Assembly (NCBI RefSeq): GCF_002775205.1
Contig: NC_036458.1
Coordinates: 1,017,483 to 1,081,482 of the forward strand
DNA length: 64,000 bases
Reading direction: 5' to 3'
DNA from: Xiphophorus maculatus
Lineage: Eukaryota > Chordata > Actinopteri > Cyprinodontiformes > Poeciliidae
Below are positions 42,575 to 54,100 of the stretch, piece after piece. Every line of letters begins with the position of its first letter. Position 1 is the stretch's first letter. The notes beneath the pieces are model-generated. The model made no database searches. It was not told the DNA's origin and saw nothing but the letters and a program-made list of their open reading frames with translations. The position numbers and the translations under genes are program-made.

Positions 42575-45500
42575 GTAACCCGGCCTGGAGCCGACACAGG
42601 GTCGGCCCCAGGCAGCTGCCGGGGGGGCCCAAAGCACCAAGCTGTGATAAATATTTAAAATTACACTAAATAGTATAAACTAAATGGAAAAAAGATTATT
42701 ATTTTTAAATGCTGCCACTTTGGAGAAATATAATATCAAACTTGTTAATTTCTGTTTTATCAGCTGATGTTTATTTCAAATAATTAAAATAAAATTTTAC
42801 ATTTTAATACAAATTTGCATTTCAGAATTTGTAGTTGTGATGTAAGCTAGTTACAAACAATGCTAATGCTAGCAGCTACGTTTCACTCAGAGCAGCAGAG
42901 GAACGAGGAGTCATTTGGTGTCGACATGTTGGAAAATCTGCTCAGGACCCCAGAAAGGCTGGGAGCGGCCCTGCATGAACATCTTATTGTTGCCAGGAAA
43001 CCAAACATCAGGCTGAATAAAAGTCTGAACTGCTTTTAACAGAAAAGCTCCTGATCTGAACCAAACCCACATGAACGGCTGAATCTGCTCGAAACGAGCT
43101 GATTGGTCCAGAAGCTCCTGGCAGAACATGGAGGACAAATGACTGACGGTGGTTTATTCTGAAAGCAGAGACTGGGCCTGGGTCCGCTGAGTCAGCGCCA
43201 AGAGGTTCAATCAATTGGCTGCAGACACAAACTGCCCAACATCCAGAAATCAACTTAATACATTCAGTTGCTTCATTCTAAGAAATCTGTGCTTTATAAA
43301 CAGTTTAAACTGTTGATCCACTCAGACGGTGGATTATTCTGACATGAAAGCTTTGATTTTATTTTTCTGTTAAAAACCTGCTGAAGTTTTTCTATTTTAT
43401 GTTTTATCACCAAACCTGATCATGAAATAAATTTCTGTTCATTAGAACATCAGCATCTACAGACCCACTGGGAGAAATCTTTCATTTTCATTTCAATTTA
43501 ATATTATTATTAGTGCTGATCACCTACCGGCCAATCAGAGGAGACGTCAGGCAGTGGAGCGATAAGCCCCGCCTACATGTGCAGCGTAGTCGGCCATTTT
43601 GCATTAGAGTTATGGATTCAACTGTAGGAATGAAACAAAACTTTTTCTGAACTGAGTTAAATCAAAAACAAACATCCTGCTGCTACTTCCTGTTTGTTGT
43701 TTGTCGTTTCTGCCAGTAGTAATGTCCGACTGTGGATCATGTGACTCCAAAAACATCCCAACTCATCCCAGTGAAAAATGTTTTATCCAAAAACATGCAG
43801 GATTTTTTCCCAAAATTGTTTCCATTGAACAAATTTATTTTTGTAATTTAATTTCCGTAGTTCTGTGGCTAACAGGAAGTCAGCTACTGACCCTGAACTC
43901 CTCTGACCCAAACGCAGCAGCGACTAAAAAAGGCCCAGTCAAAGTCCGGACAGCACCTGATTGAACGTTCAGTCTCTGACTTTGGACCGGAGCAGCAGAA
44001 TACCTCTGCTGAGTCTCTGGGTTCTCCAGCCATCAGGAACCGGACCGCAGGTTCTGCAGGTTCTGCTCCGGTTCCCCTCGGTTTGTTCTGCTGTCAGCAG
44101 GACGAGCCGCAGCTAAAGGCGTTAGCGTTAGCTTCTCCATCTAATCCCACCTGATGCATCACATGACCCCAACGTGAAGCGAACCAGAAACATCTGGAGG
44201 ATTTTACTCTCCAGCAGAAAAACGTCGGGGTTTAAGTTTGAATTCTTCATATTTTATTCACGTTGGTTTCTGGCTGCCAGGCGGCAGAGCGGCTTACTAA
44301 CGGTTCTGTCCCGTTCCAGGCACCAAGATGGCGCTGAAGTTCCTGAGGAAGAAGAGCACCAAGCTGAAGAGCTTCCTGCGGGAGTACAGCGTGTCGCTCT
44401 ACCTGTCGCCCTGCCCCTTCATCATCAACATGTTCGGCATCGCCTTCCAGACTGACGACTTCTACATCTTCGCCCAGGAGTTCGCGCCGGCGGGGGATCT
44501 GTTCGACATCATCCCGCCGCAGGTCAGAAAGCTAAAAAAACATCCGTTCTTCATGAAACTCGATTCATACCAACAGGGGCACAATACGGGATATTTACTG
44601 AAAATACGGGACAAGGAGGTAAAATACGGTAGTTTCCTGTAAAAAACGGTAGACATGACAGGTACGCATCCATGAGTTACTGCACCAAAAACAACCAATC
44701 AGAGCCGGGAGGCGGGGCTTAGCGCTGTCAATTATTTTCATGTACTCAGTGTTTGGTTTGACTCAGAGCAGAGAGAGAACCACAGCAGCTGGAGATGGAG
44801 CAGGCCATGAAGTTTTGGTTCCAGTAAAAATGTATAAAACCAACTTTTATGGTTGTTGCATTTAACCCAAACATGGCCGCTCATATCCTGTCTGCCTGCA
44901 GCAGTGGGCGTGGCCTCCTGTGTCGTGTTTGACCTGCTGCTCTGTGTCCAGGTGGGACTCCCTGAGGCCGTGGCGAAGCGCTGCGTCCAGCAGGTGGCCA
45001 TCGCCCTGGACTACCTGCATTGTAAGAAGCTGGTCCACCGGGACATCAAACCGGAGAACATCCTCATCTTTGACACCGAGTGCAGAAAGGTCAAGCTGTC
45101 GGACTTCGGCATGACGCGGCGCGCCGGCTCTCCGGTGAAGCGCGTCAGCGGCACCATCCCGTACACGGCGCCGGAGCTGTGCGACGCGGCGCGTCATGAT
45201 GGATTCAGCGTGGACTTCAGCACAGACGTGTGGGCGTTCGGCGTGCTGCTGTTCTGCATGCTGACGGGGAACTTCCCCTGGGAGAAGGCCATGCCGAACA
45301 ACGCCTTCTACGAAGAGTTCGTCCGCTGGCAGCGCCGCCGCTCCGGCGCCGCGCCGTCGCAGTGGCGCCGCTTCACGGATGAAGCTCTGCGGATGTTTCG
45401 CCGGCTGCTGTCCATCGAGCAGCAGCGCCGCTGCGCCATCAAAGAAGTCTTCAGCTACTTCAACCACAGCTGGATGTTGGACACGGAGAACGGGAACGGT

Positions 45501-45698
45501 GGCGCGGCGACCGCCAACGCCGTGGACATCAGCTCGTCTTCGTCGGAGGAGGACGCGCTGGTGGACAGGCTGAAGCAGCAGAGCCTGTCGCCCGGCTGCA
45601 TGGACGCCCACTTCGCCTCAAACGGCGAGCGAGTCAACAGGAACAGCAGCGACAGGAGGCGGATCCTGGTGACCACGCCCATCGAGATCTGCGTGTAG
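42373..45698 (+). CDS. sbk1: SBK1-like serine/threonine protein kinase
   Basis: Coding exons are 42373-42574, 44320-44522 and 44952-45698, giving 1152 bases and 383 residues. SBK (SH3-binding-domain) kinases are cytosolic NKF1-family Ser/Thr kinases of poorly known substrates, expressed in brain (SBK1) or heart (SBK2/3). All catalytic elements are visible: glycine loop [10 protein letters not shown] about 50-58, VAIK lysine at about K74 in [15 protein letters not shown] about 164-171, DFG about 186-188, APE about 208-210, and [19 protein letters not shown]. The wording of the kinase core and the C-terminal PIEICV match SBK1 better than SBK2 or SBK3. The length is shorter than mammalian SBK1 (about 424) because the C-terminal proline-rich part is replaced by a shorter Ser/acid-rich tail. 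The C-terminal ICV could be a class II PDZ ligand (inference). The start codon lies 41 bases after the acceptor. Confidence 0.9.
44320..44522 (+). CDS. sbk1: SBK1-like exon 3 (N-lobe)
   Basis: Encodes [19 protein letters not shown] with the ATP-binding Lys, the alpha-C helix Glu in LREYSV, and [18 protein letters not shown] at the hinge. Acceptor CCGTTCCAG, donor GTCAGA. Confidence 0.9.
44952..45698 (+). CDS. sbk1: SBK1-like exon 4 (C-lobe, stop)
   Basis: Encodes [20 protein letters not shown], the HRD and DFG motifs, and a Ser/Glu-rich tail with TAG at 45696-45698. The minus strand also has a long open frame here, which is a shadow of GC-rich codons. Confidence 0.92.
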   Translation: MGLPEAVAKRCVQQVAIALDYLHCKKLVHRDIKPENILIFDTECRKVKLSDFGMTRRAGSPVKRVSGTIPYTAPELCDAARHDGFSVDFSTDVWAFGVLLFCMLTGNFPWEKAMPNNAFYEEFVRWQRRRSGAAPSQWRRFTDEALRMFRRLLSIEQQRRCAIKEVFSYFNHSWMLDTENGNGGAATANAVDISSSSSEEDALVDRLKQQSLSPGCMDAHFASNGERVNRNSSDRRRILVTTPIEICV

Positions 45699-46041
45699 AG
45701 ACGCAGCGCCGCCTCCGAAGATTTCCCCGACGTGATGACGTCATGACAGAAGAGCTGGAATTAGGTTGGCACCGGAAAATGGCCGCCAGCCTGTTGTCGC
45801 TTCAGCGCCGATCCGACCCGACAGTTTCCGATGACGGAGGAACCGGAAGAAAGTCAAACCGTGACGTTGGTTCAGTCCCGGAAGCAGCAAAACCCGGAAC
45901 ATGGAAGAAACCAGGAAGCTGAGAGAGACGTGATGAAAACTGTGACTCGTGTTTCTGTGACGTGAGTCTTTATTGATCAGATTAATATATTTATGGATTG
46001 TTTGTGACGGAAAAGATCTGAAGTTTATTTCCTTTAAGGGA

Positions 46042-46047
46042 AATAAA
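46042..46047 (+). promoter_or_regulatory. sbk1: Candidate polyadenylation signal of the SBK1-like gene
   Basis: AATAAA 344 bases past the stop codon. Confidence 0.45.
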
Positions 46048-46309
46048 AATCTGTAATTTAGTAGTAAAATGGAGGCAGAATCATTCTGACGTTGTTTACC
46101 GTCTCATGTTAATCAACCACCAGTCCTCCCAGTTCGTCTCCCAGTTCGTCTCCCAGTTCGTCTCAGAACTTTTCTCATTTTGGAGCTGAAATGTGAATTT
46201 CCAGTGATAAAGTCTTATTAAAAAGAAGAAAAGCAGAGAACAATTTGGATTTTTCTTTCCTGTTCACTAAATCAAAGATGAAATTATTTGTGCTTCCTGT
46301 GAGAAACTG

Positions 46310-46395
46310 GACAGGAAATGAGGTTTGTTTAACCTCATTTCCTGTCACGAAACACGTCGTTTTTCCGACGTGTTTCCGTGGAAAAACGTTTTTCC
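46310..46395. repeat. Cluster of three tight perfect inverted repeats
   Basis: Arms GACAGGAAATGAGGTT (46310-46325) and 46331-46346 are perfect 16-bp with a 5-base loop. GAAACACGTCG (46349-46359) pairs with 46366-46376. GGAAAAACGTTTTTCC (46380-46395) is self-complementary. Confidence 0.9.
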
Positions 46396-47287
46396 TTTTC
46401 GTTTCTGTGTTTCTTGCATGATGTCTCGTCTCTGTGGCATTTCTGGAAATAAAAACAGCTTCCTGTCTTTGCTGCTTTTACTCCTCAGTTTTCTCAAAGT
46501 CGAATCGAAACATGAAGGATAAAAGTTATAGAGAAAAATTTATTCAAATCGACTCGTTGAACTAAACTACAGAAACTAAGAATCACCCAAAAGCTCATGG
46601 TGTCGCACCATAATCAGCTAATTGAGTTCTGCATCCAATCAGATTTACAGAAAGTTCAGTGGAAGGAAAAGGTATGATCTGAATAGGTGCATTAAGAACA
46701 GGGAGATGCTGATTTTATTTTCCAGCAAGATTTGGCACCAAAAGCCTTCAGTCACCATGGTGTTTGGATGCCCTGACCTTTGACCCCACAGGGAATGACG
46801 AGATTCAAACGAAGATCAGAGGCTGCAGAACCAACTCAGGCTATAGACAAAAAATTTAATGTTTTATAATTACTTTTTATAAAATATTAACATTTTCTGA
46901 GACTGAATTTGGGGTTTTGGTTATTTGTGAGCCATGATCCTAAAAATGACAAGAAATAAAAGCTTTAATGTGTCATGAATGTGGAATAAGTACCAAAAAT
47001 AGTCGACTAATAATAATATTCTCTGAGCTGCAGTTCACATCTGAGATGAGAAAAAATATTCAAACTGTTTTCTCCAGTTTTACTCTGAACTAAACAACAA
47101 GCAGTTCAGGTTGTCACAAAGAAAAACTAAAAACTCAATGTTATTGAATTAATTGCACTAAACTTATTCTAACGTGTTAAAATCTGTTAGTTGAACGATC
47201 CGCAGCAGAGCCGACTGAACCACTGGAGTTTCACTGGAAGATGATTTTAGGTTTTCATGATTTTTCAAGCAAATATAAACATGAATG

Positions 47288-47331
47288 GATTCACTCGTTC
47301 ACTTCCAGGTCAGGAAGTGAACGAGTGAATC
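47288..47331. repeat. Perfect 19-bp hairpin with 6-base loop
   Basis: Arm 47288-47306 (GATTCACTCGTTCACTTCC) is the exact reverse complement of 47313-47331. The loop is AGGTCA. Confidence 0.92.
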
Positions 47332-47463
47332 AAAAACAGACGGGAAGGAATCGATCGTTACGTTGGTCACATTAAAAAGCTTCAGAAGAACCGGACTTTA
47401 AATGAGCAGCTGCATCACCTGACCGGAGGCTGAATTACGTCAAACTCCCAGCAGGTGGCGCAA

Positions 47464-48241
47464 CCTGCACATTCAGCAGCAACCAGCAGCAACCTGCACG
47501 TTCAGCAGCAACCAGCAGCAACCTGCACGTTCAGCAGCAACCAGCAGCAACCTGCACGTTCAGCAGCAACCAGCAGCAACCTGCACGTTCAGCAGCAACC
47601 AGCAGCAACCTGCACATTCAGCAGCAACCAGCACGTTCAGCAGCAACCTGCATGTTCAGCAGCAACCAGCACGTTCAGCAGCAACCTGCACGTTCAGCAG
47701 CAACCAGCAGCAACCTGCACGTTCAGCAGCAACCAGCACATTCAGCAGCAACCTGCACGTTCAGCAGCAACCAGCAGCAACCAGCACATTCAGCAGCAAC
47801 CAGCACATTCAGCAGCAACCTGCACGTTCAGCAGCAACCTGCACATTCAGCAGCAACCTGCACATTCAGCAGCAACCTGCACGTTCAGCAGCAACCTGCA
47901 CATTCAGCAGCAACCTGCACATTCAGCAGCAACCTGCACGTTCAGCAGCAACCAGCAGCAACCTGCACATTCAGCAGCAACCTGCACGTTCAGCAGCAAC
48001 CTGCACATTCAGCAGCAACCTGCACGTTCAGCAGCAACCTGCACGTTCAGCAGCAACCTGCACGTTCAGCAGCAACCTGCACGTTCAGCAGCAACCTGCA
48101 TGTTCAGCAGCAACCAGCACGTTCAGCAGCAACCTGCACGTTCAGCAGCAACCAGCAGCAACCTGCACGTTCAGCAGCAACCAGCACATTCAGCAGCAAC
48201 CTGCACGTTCAGCAGCAACCTGCACGTTCAGCAGCAACATC
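47464..48241 (+). repeat. Composite 19/29-bp minisatellite
   Basis: About 35-40 units built from GCAGCAACCTGCACGTTCA and the variants GCAGCAACCAGCACATTCA, with optional GCAGCAACCA inserts. Long open frames across it (Gln/Ala/Ser-rich) are a consequence of the repeat. The right edge abuts a SINE fragment. Confidence 0.92.
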
Positions 48242-48310
48242 CCGCTCAACCTGCGTCGAGGCCTCCAAACGTGGGTCGCTCTGTCCCCTACGCCACCGCT
48301 GCACGCCCCA
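48242..48310 (-). mobile_element. tRNA-derived SINE, copy D (head fragment)
   Basis: Shares GCGTCGAGG, CCTCCAAA, GGGTCGC and CCTACGCCACC with the head of copy B. Only the tRNA-like part remains, immediately beside the minisatellite. Confidence 0.65.
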
Positions 48311-51075
48311 CATCAGGCAGTTTCATCAAATTATTGATCAAGTTAAATTAAAATAAGGTCAATTTCTATTATGATGATTAAAGTGTTTTAAGGATAATTT
48401 GGTTTAGAGACCAATAATAGATATTTATTTGTAGTTTCAGTTTATTTCATTTTTTAGTGCTGTTTTGATTTTGGATATTTAAAATATTTTTCAGTTCCAG
48501 TGTTAAGTGTTCATCACTAAATTAAAGTTTGAACTTACATTATTGTGGCATTACAACATATTAATTGAAAATGTCAAAACATTATTATTATTATTGCTAT
48601 AATAATATTATTAATGTTTTTTCTGTCTTATTTTGTTTTGCAACAACCAATCACAGCCAGGATTAGACATGTTGATTTATTTCAGAAATGATAAAGAAAT
48701 AAAAACTTCCAGGACAAATTCTAGTTTTAACATTTTCCTGACTGGTTGTCCGGTTTCTGGCTGACATTTGGTCCAGACCTCCCACCACCAGGTGGCGCTA
48801 ACGCTCCACTAATCTGACCAAATGAAGCCAACTCTGGTCCAGACCTCGTCTGGGTTCAGTTGAACTGAACTCTGGTTCGATTTGAACGGCAAGCGGACCG
48901 GAGGCCGCTCCAAAAGCAGGAAGTGGACTACAGCGCAGGGCATTCTGGGTAAATACAAAGAAATTAAACATGCTAGCGCTAGCAAGAGAAACAGACCGAA
49001 ACAAACGTTACAGAAAGTGAAAATAATCATCATTCATACATCTTAACATTTTATGACAAAGAAACTGATTCTCTTATTTATTTTCATTAAATAACGTTCA
49101 TCTTTATTCTCAGATAACGGAAAGTGCCGACATGAATCCAACTAAAGACGTTTATGTTAAACATCGATTTATTTAAACCAATCTAACCTGAAACAGCCAT
49201 GGATCAACTCTGGGTCCAACAGACGGTCCAGTCAAATCACAGCAGCTGCTTTCAGCTTCCAGCTGCTTTCACTTTCATTTTCTGCTGTTTGCAGAGTGTG
49301 AGGCGGGAGACGACGGGTCCAAAAAACAACAGGACGTTAATTACTGGCCTGCTGCTGCTTAGCAACAACAGCAACTGGTTTCCAGGGAGGCAGTTCAGAT
49401 ATTTTAGTAACCCTAAAAACTGTCATCAACTCTTAAATATCAAAATAAACACTTAGGAAGTTGAATGTTTCAGAATGTGAAGGTAGATTATAATCAAGTT
49501 TTAACTTTTTAAGAGGCAAAAATGATCAGTCTGGATTTAAATGGATTATCTGGGTTTTATCTGAACTGGGGTTCTATAGAATAGTGATCAACAGTCAGTA
49601 TCTTACTCCCTGGCAGTGGAGCCTCATGAGGCAAAGCTGCATCAGTAGAACCTCTGTCCAATTTCCAATGTAACAAACACAAACTGTTCATTTCCAACCC
49701 TGCAAAATGAATCTAAATTATTATGAAAACATATAATCAGTGACTAAAATTGTTCTGTTTAGTAAAAAAAAAAGGGAGTTAAAATCATGAAGACAATCGA
49801 AATGCACCAACCGGAACGACTTCACCTTTAAATCAAGAACTTTTTCTGTTTAAACAGATTCTATAAAATCCCTTCATCTGGTTTGAATCGACTCCCGTTC
49901 GTACGGAGGCCCCTGAGGGACATGAAGGACTTTTGTTTTCTTTTGGGTTCCTCGCAATAAGCAAATACACCACGATCTACTTTGTAGAGTCACAAATGTC
50001 AATTTAACATTTCAAATATCTACATATAAAGAGCCTCAGTGTTTGTTATTATCAACTCTTTGGTGCAAAAAACTGAAACTCAGTTTATTGTTTATGCTTT
50101 ATGTCTGATTGTGCAGGTTGAGACGGAAACGGCCCTTTAATAAAGAGACAACACAAAAAGACAATCAAAACTGACTTCAGTAATGCGTGAAAATAAATAG
50201 TCTAACAGTAAATTGTATTTTTTTTCTTCATTCTTACGGAAAGTTTGATGGAAAGTCGACGTTTGTTTTGTATTTTGCACAAAAGTTTGTGGTTCATTTC
50301 TATCCTAAAGAAAAAGATATAAAACTTCAGATATCTCACAACGAGATGCAAACATACAAGGAAAAACCTTAAGAAAACCTCGAAGCAGGAAGTACGATGG
50401 TAAGAAAGACTTCCAGTCTTAATTTATGCCACATGAACTGATCAGGACAAAAGAAACACAATCCTCCATGTCCCAACGGGATCCGCAAGTTCACACAGCA
50501 ACCAACCAATAAACACGTTAAGAGCCGTTTAGATCCATCCAATAAAATAAAAATAAAAATCATCATTAAGAATGAAAGCCAAAAGGCCTGAAGTTATATT
50601 CCAGGTTTAGACATTAACTATTTAGTTTTACAGTTCAACTGTAGCGTAGTGCAGCTTTATGTCAGATTTAAAAGAACAGATTTAAATAACTGATAGAAAA
50701 CTGTAATAAAGTGCATTGTAGCAAATATGAGCTGTGCATGCATCAAGGAGAAAACAAACACGACAAAAAACAACAGGAAGGATTAAAAAAGTCGTACAAA
50801 AACTTGTAGAAAAGTGGCCTGTTATCCAAGAGATCAATAAAACTCTGATATAATACCTATGTTCAAATAATAAACTTGTTTTTAGCAGCTAGTTGAAGTC
50901 AGGATGTCCAAACGCTGCCGGTTCATCCCGGAGAGAAACGGTGAGCAAAAAGGAACCGAACAAAAGAACTGAGCAAAGGTCAAAATGTCCAGAAATAAAT
51001 AAAGTGGACCCTGATTCAGTCATAACAGGCGAAGCGGGTTCGCCTGGCCCGAAACGCCGCCGCTACTCCGGTTCC
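48311..51075. other. Region between the SBK1-like and ePHD genes
   Basis: AT-rich. A short TGGTCCAGACCTCGTCTGGGTT motif (48836-48858) resembles sequence at 37740-37762, suggesting another decayed dispersed repeat. I see no exons. Confidence 0.4.
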
Positions 51076-51144
51076 TCAGAACGCTTTTGAGGTGAAGCCG
51101 CCGTCATGGCCGCCGCCGTGCCCTGAGGAGATCAGTGGAGCATT
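51076..51144 (-). CDS. Candidate last exon of the ePHD gene (Gly/His-rich tail)
   Basis: Acceptor GTCTCCTGTCCCAG, then 22 codons ending SGHGGGHDGGFTSKAF and TGA at 51076-51078. Phase 0 fits the donor after NEENFSMRCPEHK. An alternative downstream exon begins near 52378 (PDKTRDDSEDVRR), so the 3' end may be alternative. Confidence 0.45.
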   Translation of the reverse strand, partial: NAPLISSGHGGGHDGGFTSKAF

Positions 51145-54100
51145 CTGGGACAGGAGACACAATAACAGGCGAGTCAGAGGAGCGCCAGGATGATTAACAA
51201 CATCTGGTGTATGAACTAGGCCATTACAGTAATGGATGGAAAACCTGTTAGACGTTTTATTTACAGTAAAACAGCAGACGACGCCGTTACTTCTTAAAGA
51301 ACAAAACTCAGAAAACGTTTCAAAGTCAGAGCTAGATCAGAAGACTTAAAAAAGTAAAATAAAAAATAAAACATGGAAATTTTACTAAAAATCTAAAGCA
51401 GGAAGCAGAAACATCAGAAGGTCTCAGACTGAACCGGTGGTCATTTCCAAAAACAAAACAAAGTTTGGTCACCTGGTTCACTTCCTTCAGGATGTTCTCA
51501 TGTTTCATTGGATTGTTGGAGAATAAAATCATTTTTTGCCATAACACAGTCTTATAAAAAAGTTTAAATTGCAGCACACAACACAAAGGACAACATCTTA
51601 ACAGTTAGAATTTAAAGACCAAAGAAAATCCTGTCCTAAGGAGAGGTCAAAGTGCAAATATGTGGTCAAATTCCATATATGGTCATTGAAGTTAACAGGA
51701 ACTTTATACTGGAGAAGCAAAATCCTACAGGAACATTTAAAAATGTTTTTTTTCCCAAGAATAAACTAAAAAGGCTAATATTACAGTTTAGCATCACATG
51801 TTTCCATCTTGCAGGTTTACTTTGAAGAGACGAAACAGGAAGTTCAGTCAGAAGAAGCCTAACTAATGGGATTGGTTGAAATTCAGGTGAGTTGCAGTGA
51901 TTGGTCAGAAAATAACAGGTGACTGAATATTACTGAAGATAACTTCATGAACCCTGAACTGGACTCTTCAGATGTCATTTGTTGTGATGAACGACGTGAG
52001 TTGATTTGGTCTCCATGACGACCAGCGTGTCAGAACCACAGAAGTTAGGATTACATTACAGATTACATAAAACCTGACCTCCATGTCAGGAAGGAGAAGA
52101 ACCTGCAGTTCTTCAGGTTTTCTCAGCAGAACATCGTCTCAGTTCTGAGCAATGAGCTGATGCTGCCCCCTTGTGTTAACATGAGGAACTGCAGGGGCAT
52201 CATGAGCATCATGAACTTTAAGAAGCTGAACCGTCAGCAGCCTGATTTTGAGGAAAACTAAATAAAGAAACTTCTGTGTGTTATCAGTGGAACAGATAAA
52301 AACAGAAAGAGGACAAACCTCCAAACCTCCATGGCCGCCGCACGTCTTCACTGTCATCTCTTGTCTTGTCTGGCTGCAGGTGGGAACGTTTTATTCTGGT
52401 TGGTTTCAAAAAAGAAGAGAAATATCAGAAATTAACTTTATGACATTTTTCAAAGCAGAACCAGATGAAAGTCATCAGTTCATTTACTGTATTCACTAAA
52501 AGCCGTGTGCGCAGTCAGTTACTGGCACTTTTTACACAACAGAGGAATTTCCTCTGCCAGCACCGACCTGTATGAAGCAGAACCTTTAAATGGACCCGGT
52601 TACAGGCGGTTCTAAGAACCGGACCAGCTGCAGTCAGTACAACGCTAACACACATAAATAACCTTCATATTAACAAATACAAATTAAAGTCAAAGACAAA
52701 ATACATTAAAGTGACCATCAGGATCAGACTTCATCATCCATCCAAACTGGATGGATGGATGGATGTTGGATGTTGGATGTACGGATGGATGGACGGACGG
52801 ACGGACGGATGTTGGCTGTACGGATGCTCACCTTGTGCTCTGGACATCTCATGGAGAAGTTTTCTTCGTTGAGGACGGCGCCTGAGAGAGAATCAAGATG
52901 GAGGAAAGCTGAACAGAACTGTTCACCACAACCAATCAATAAAGGTTTGATTCAATAATCAATAAATCAAACCTTTAAACACGGTTTACCTGACTGAATG
53001 GCACATGGGTAGTGATAATTCCTCAGGCAGCCCTTCTGGAAACATCCCATAATGGCACCAGGCTGATGACAGGTGGAGCAGATCTACAACCAATCAGATC
53101 AAAGATGCAACATAAAACCTGAACAAGTTGCAGGAATCCAGAGACGTTTAGATGGATCCACAGAGTAATGATGGAAAACAAAGAGTGAGGAAAATATAAG
53201 TTAACCATAATCAATCACTTCCCCACAATATTCACCAATAATGTCTCAATGACATCACTTCCTGTTCCTGTGCAGCCCCAGTTTCTTACCACCATATTGG
53301 TTCCACTTCCACACCGACCCGTTTCCCTGACTGTCAGTCTGCAGAATTTCCCTCCATCACTGGGAGGTTTCTGCTGCTCCACCAGCAGTTTCAGCCTCAC
53401 AGCAGCACTGCTGCTCTGTGTGGAGTCCATCCAAAGCTAAAGCTACAACCGATAACCAAACAGGAAGTCACTCACCGTTTCCTGTGCGATCTGGGCGGCC
53501 TCCTCCAGGCCGTACAGCTTTCCCCGGACTAGAAAGACGCCGGCAGACCAGATACCGCAGTCCTCGTGTATCCAGCACTCGCTTAGATAAAGAGGCACCT
53601 TAGTGGGAGAGACTTTCTCGCTTTTGAGCAAAGTTTTATCAGGAGTGCAGTCGTCCTCAGAGGAGTTCGGCAAATGGCCGTTGGAGAGTTTCTGCAGGTC
53701 GTCGCTCTGATCAGTTCTGCGCGTCTGACCGTCTAGAGAAGCGCCGGCGGGGCAGTAGGGGCCGTGGAGGTCGCCAAGGCCCATGGTGTTGGCCGTCCAT
53801 CCACACAGGCAGCAGAGCAGCTGGTCCGGACCGCCGCCGTCTGAGCTGGACCGACCCAGCTGGAAGCAGGACGTGCAGGGGACAAACCCAGACACAGATT
53901 TGGAGACGGTCTTCCATCCTTTGTTGCTGGGAATCGTCCCTTCGTCGTCCTGGTAGTTGACCACCCTGCACAGCTGCTGCTCCATGTGGACAAACGGGCA
54001 GAAGCTGGCAGGTTTTCTGTCCTTTTTATCCTTAGATTTTGCATATTTGAGCAGAATTTCAGGTTCTCTGGGAGAAAACAGCGCAGAAGGTCCGGTCTGT

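Noticed and set aside
44862-45611. 249-codon minus-strand open frame over the kinase exon
   Set aside because: Antisense shadow of GC-rich codons; the plus strand has every kinase motif.
46760-47270. Additional gene downstream of the kinase
   Set aside because: No conserved coding stretch, no splice-site pairs and an AT-rich composition.
47455-48356. 298-codon Gln/Ala/Ser-rich open frame
   Set aside because: Entirely minisatellite, ends in SINE sequence, and several frames are open at once.
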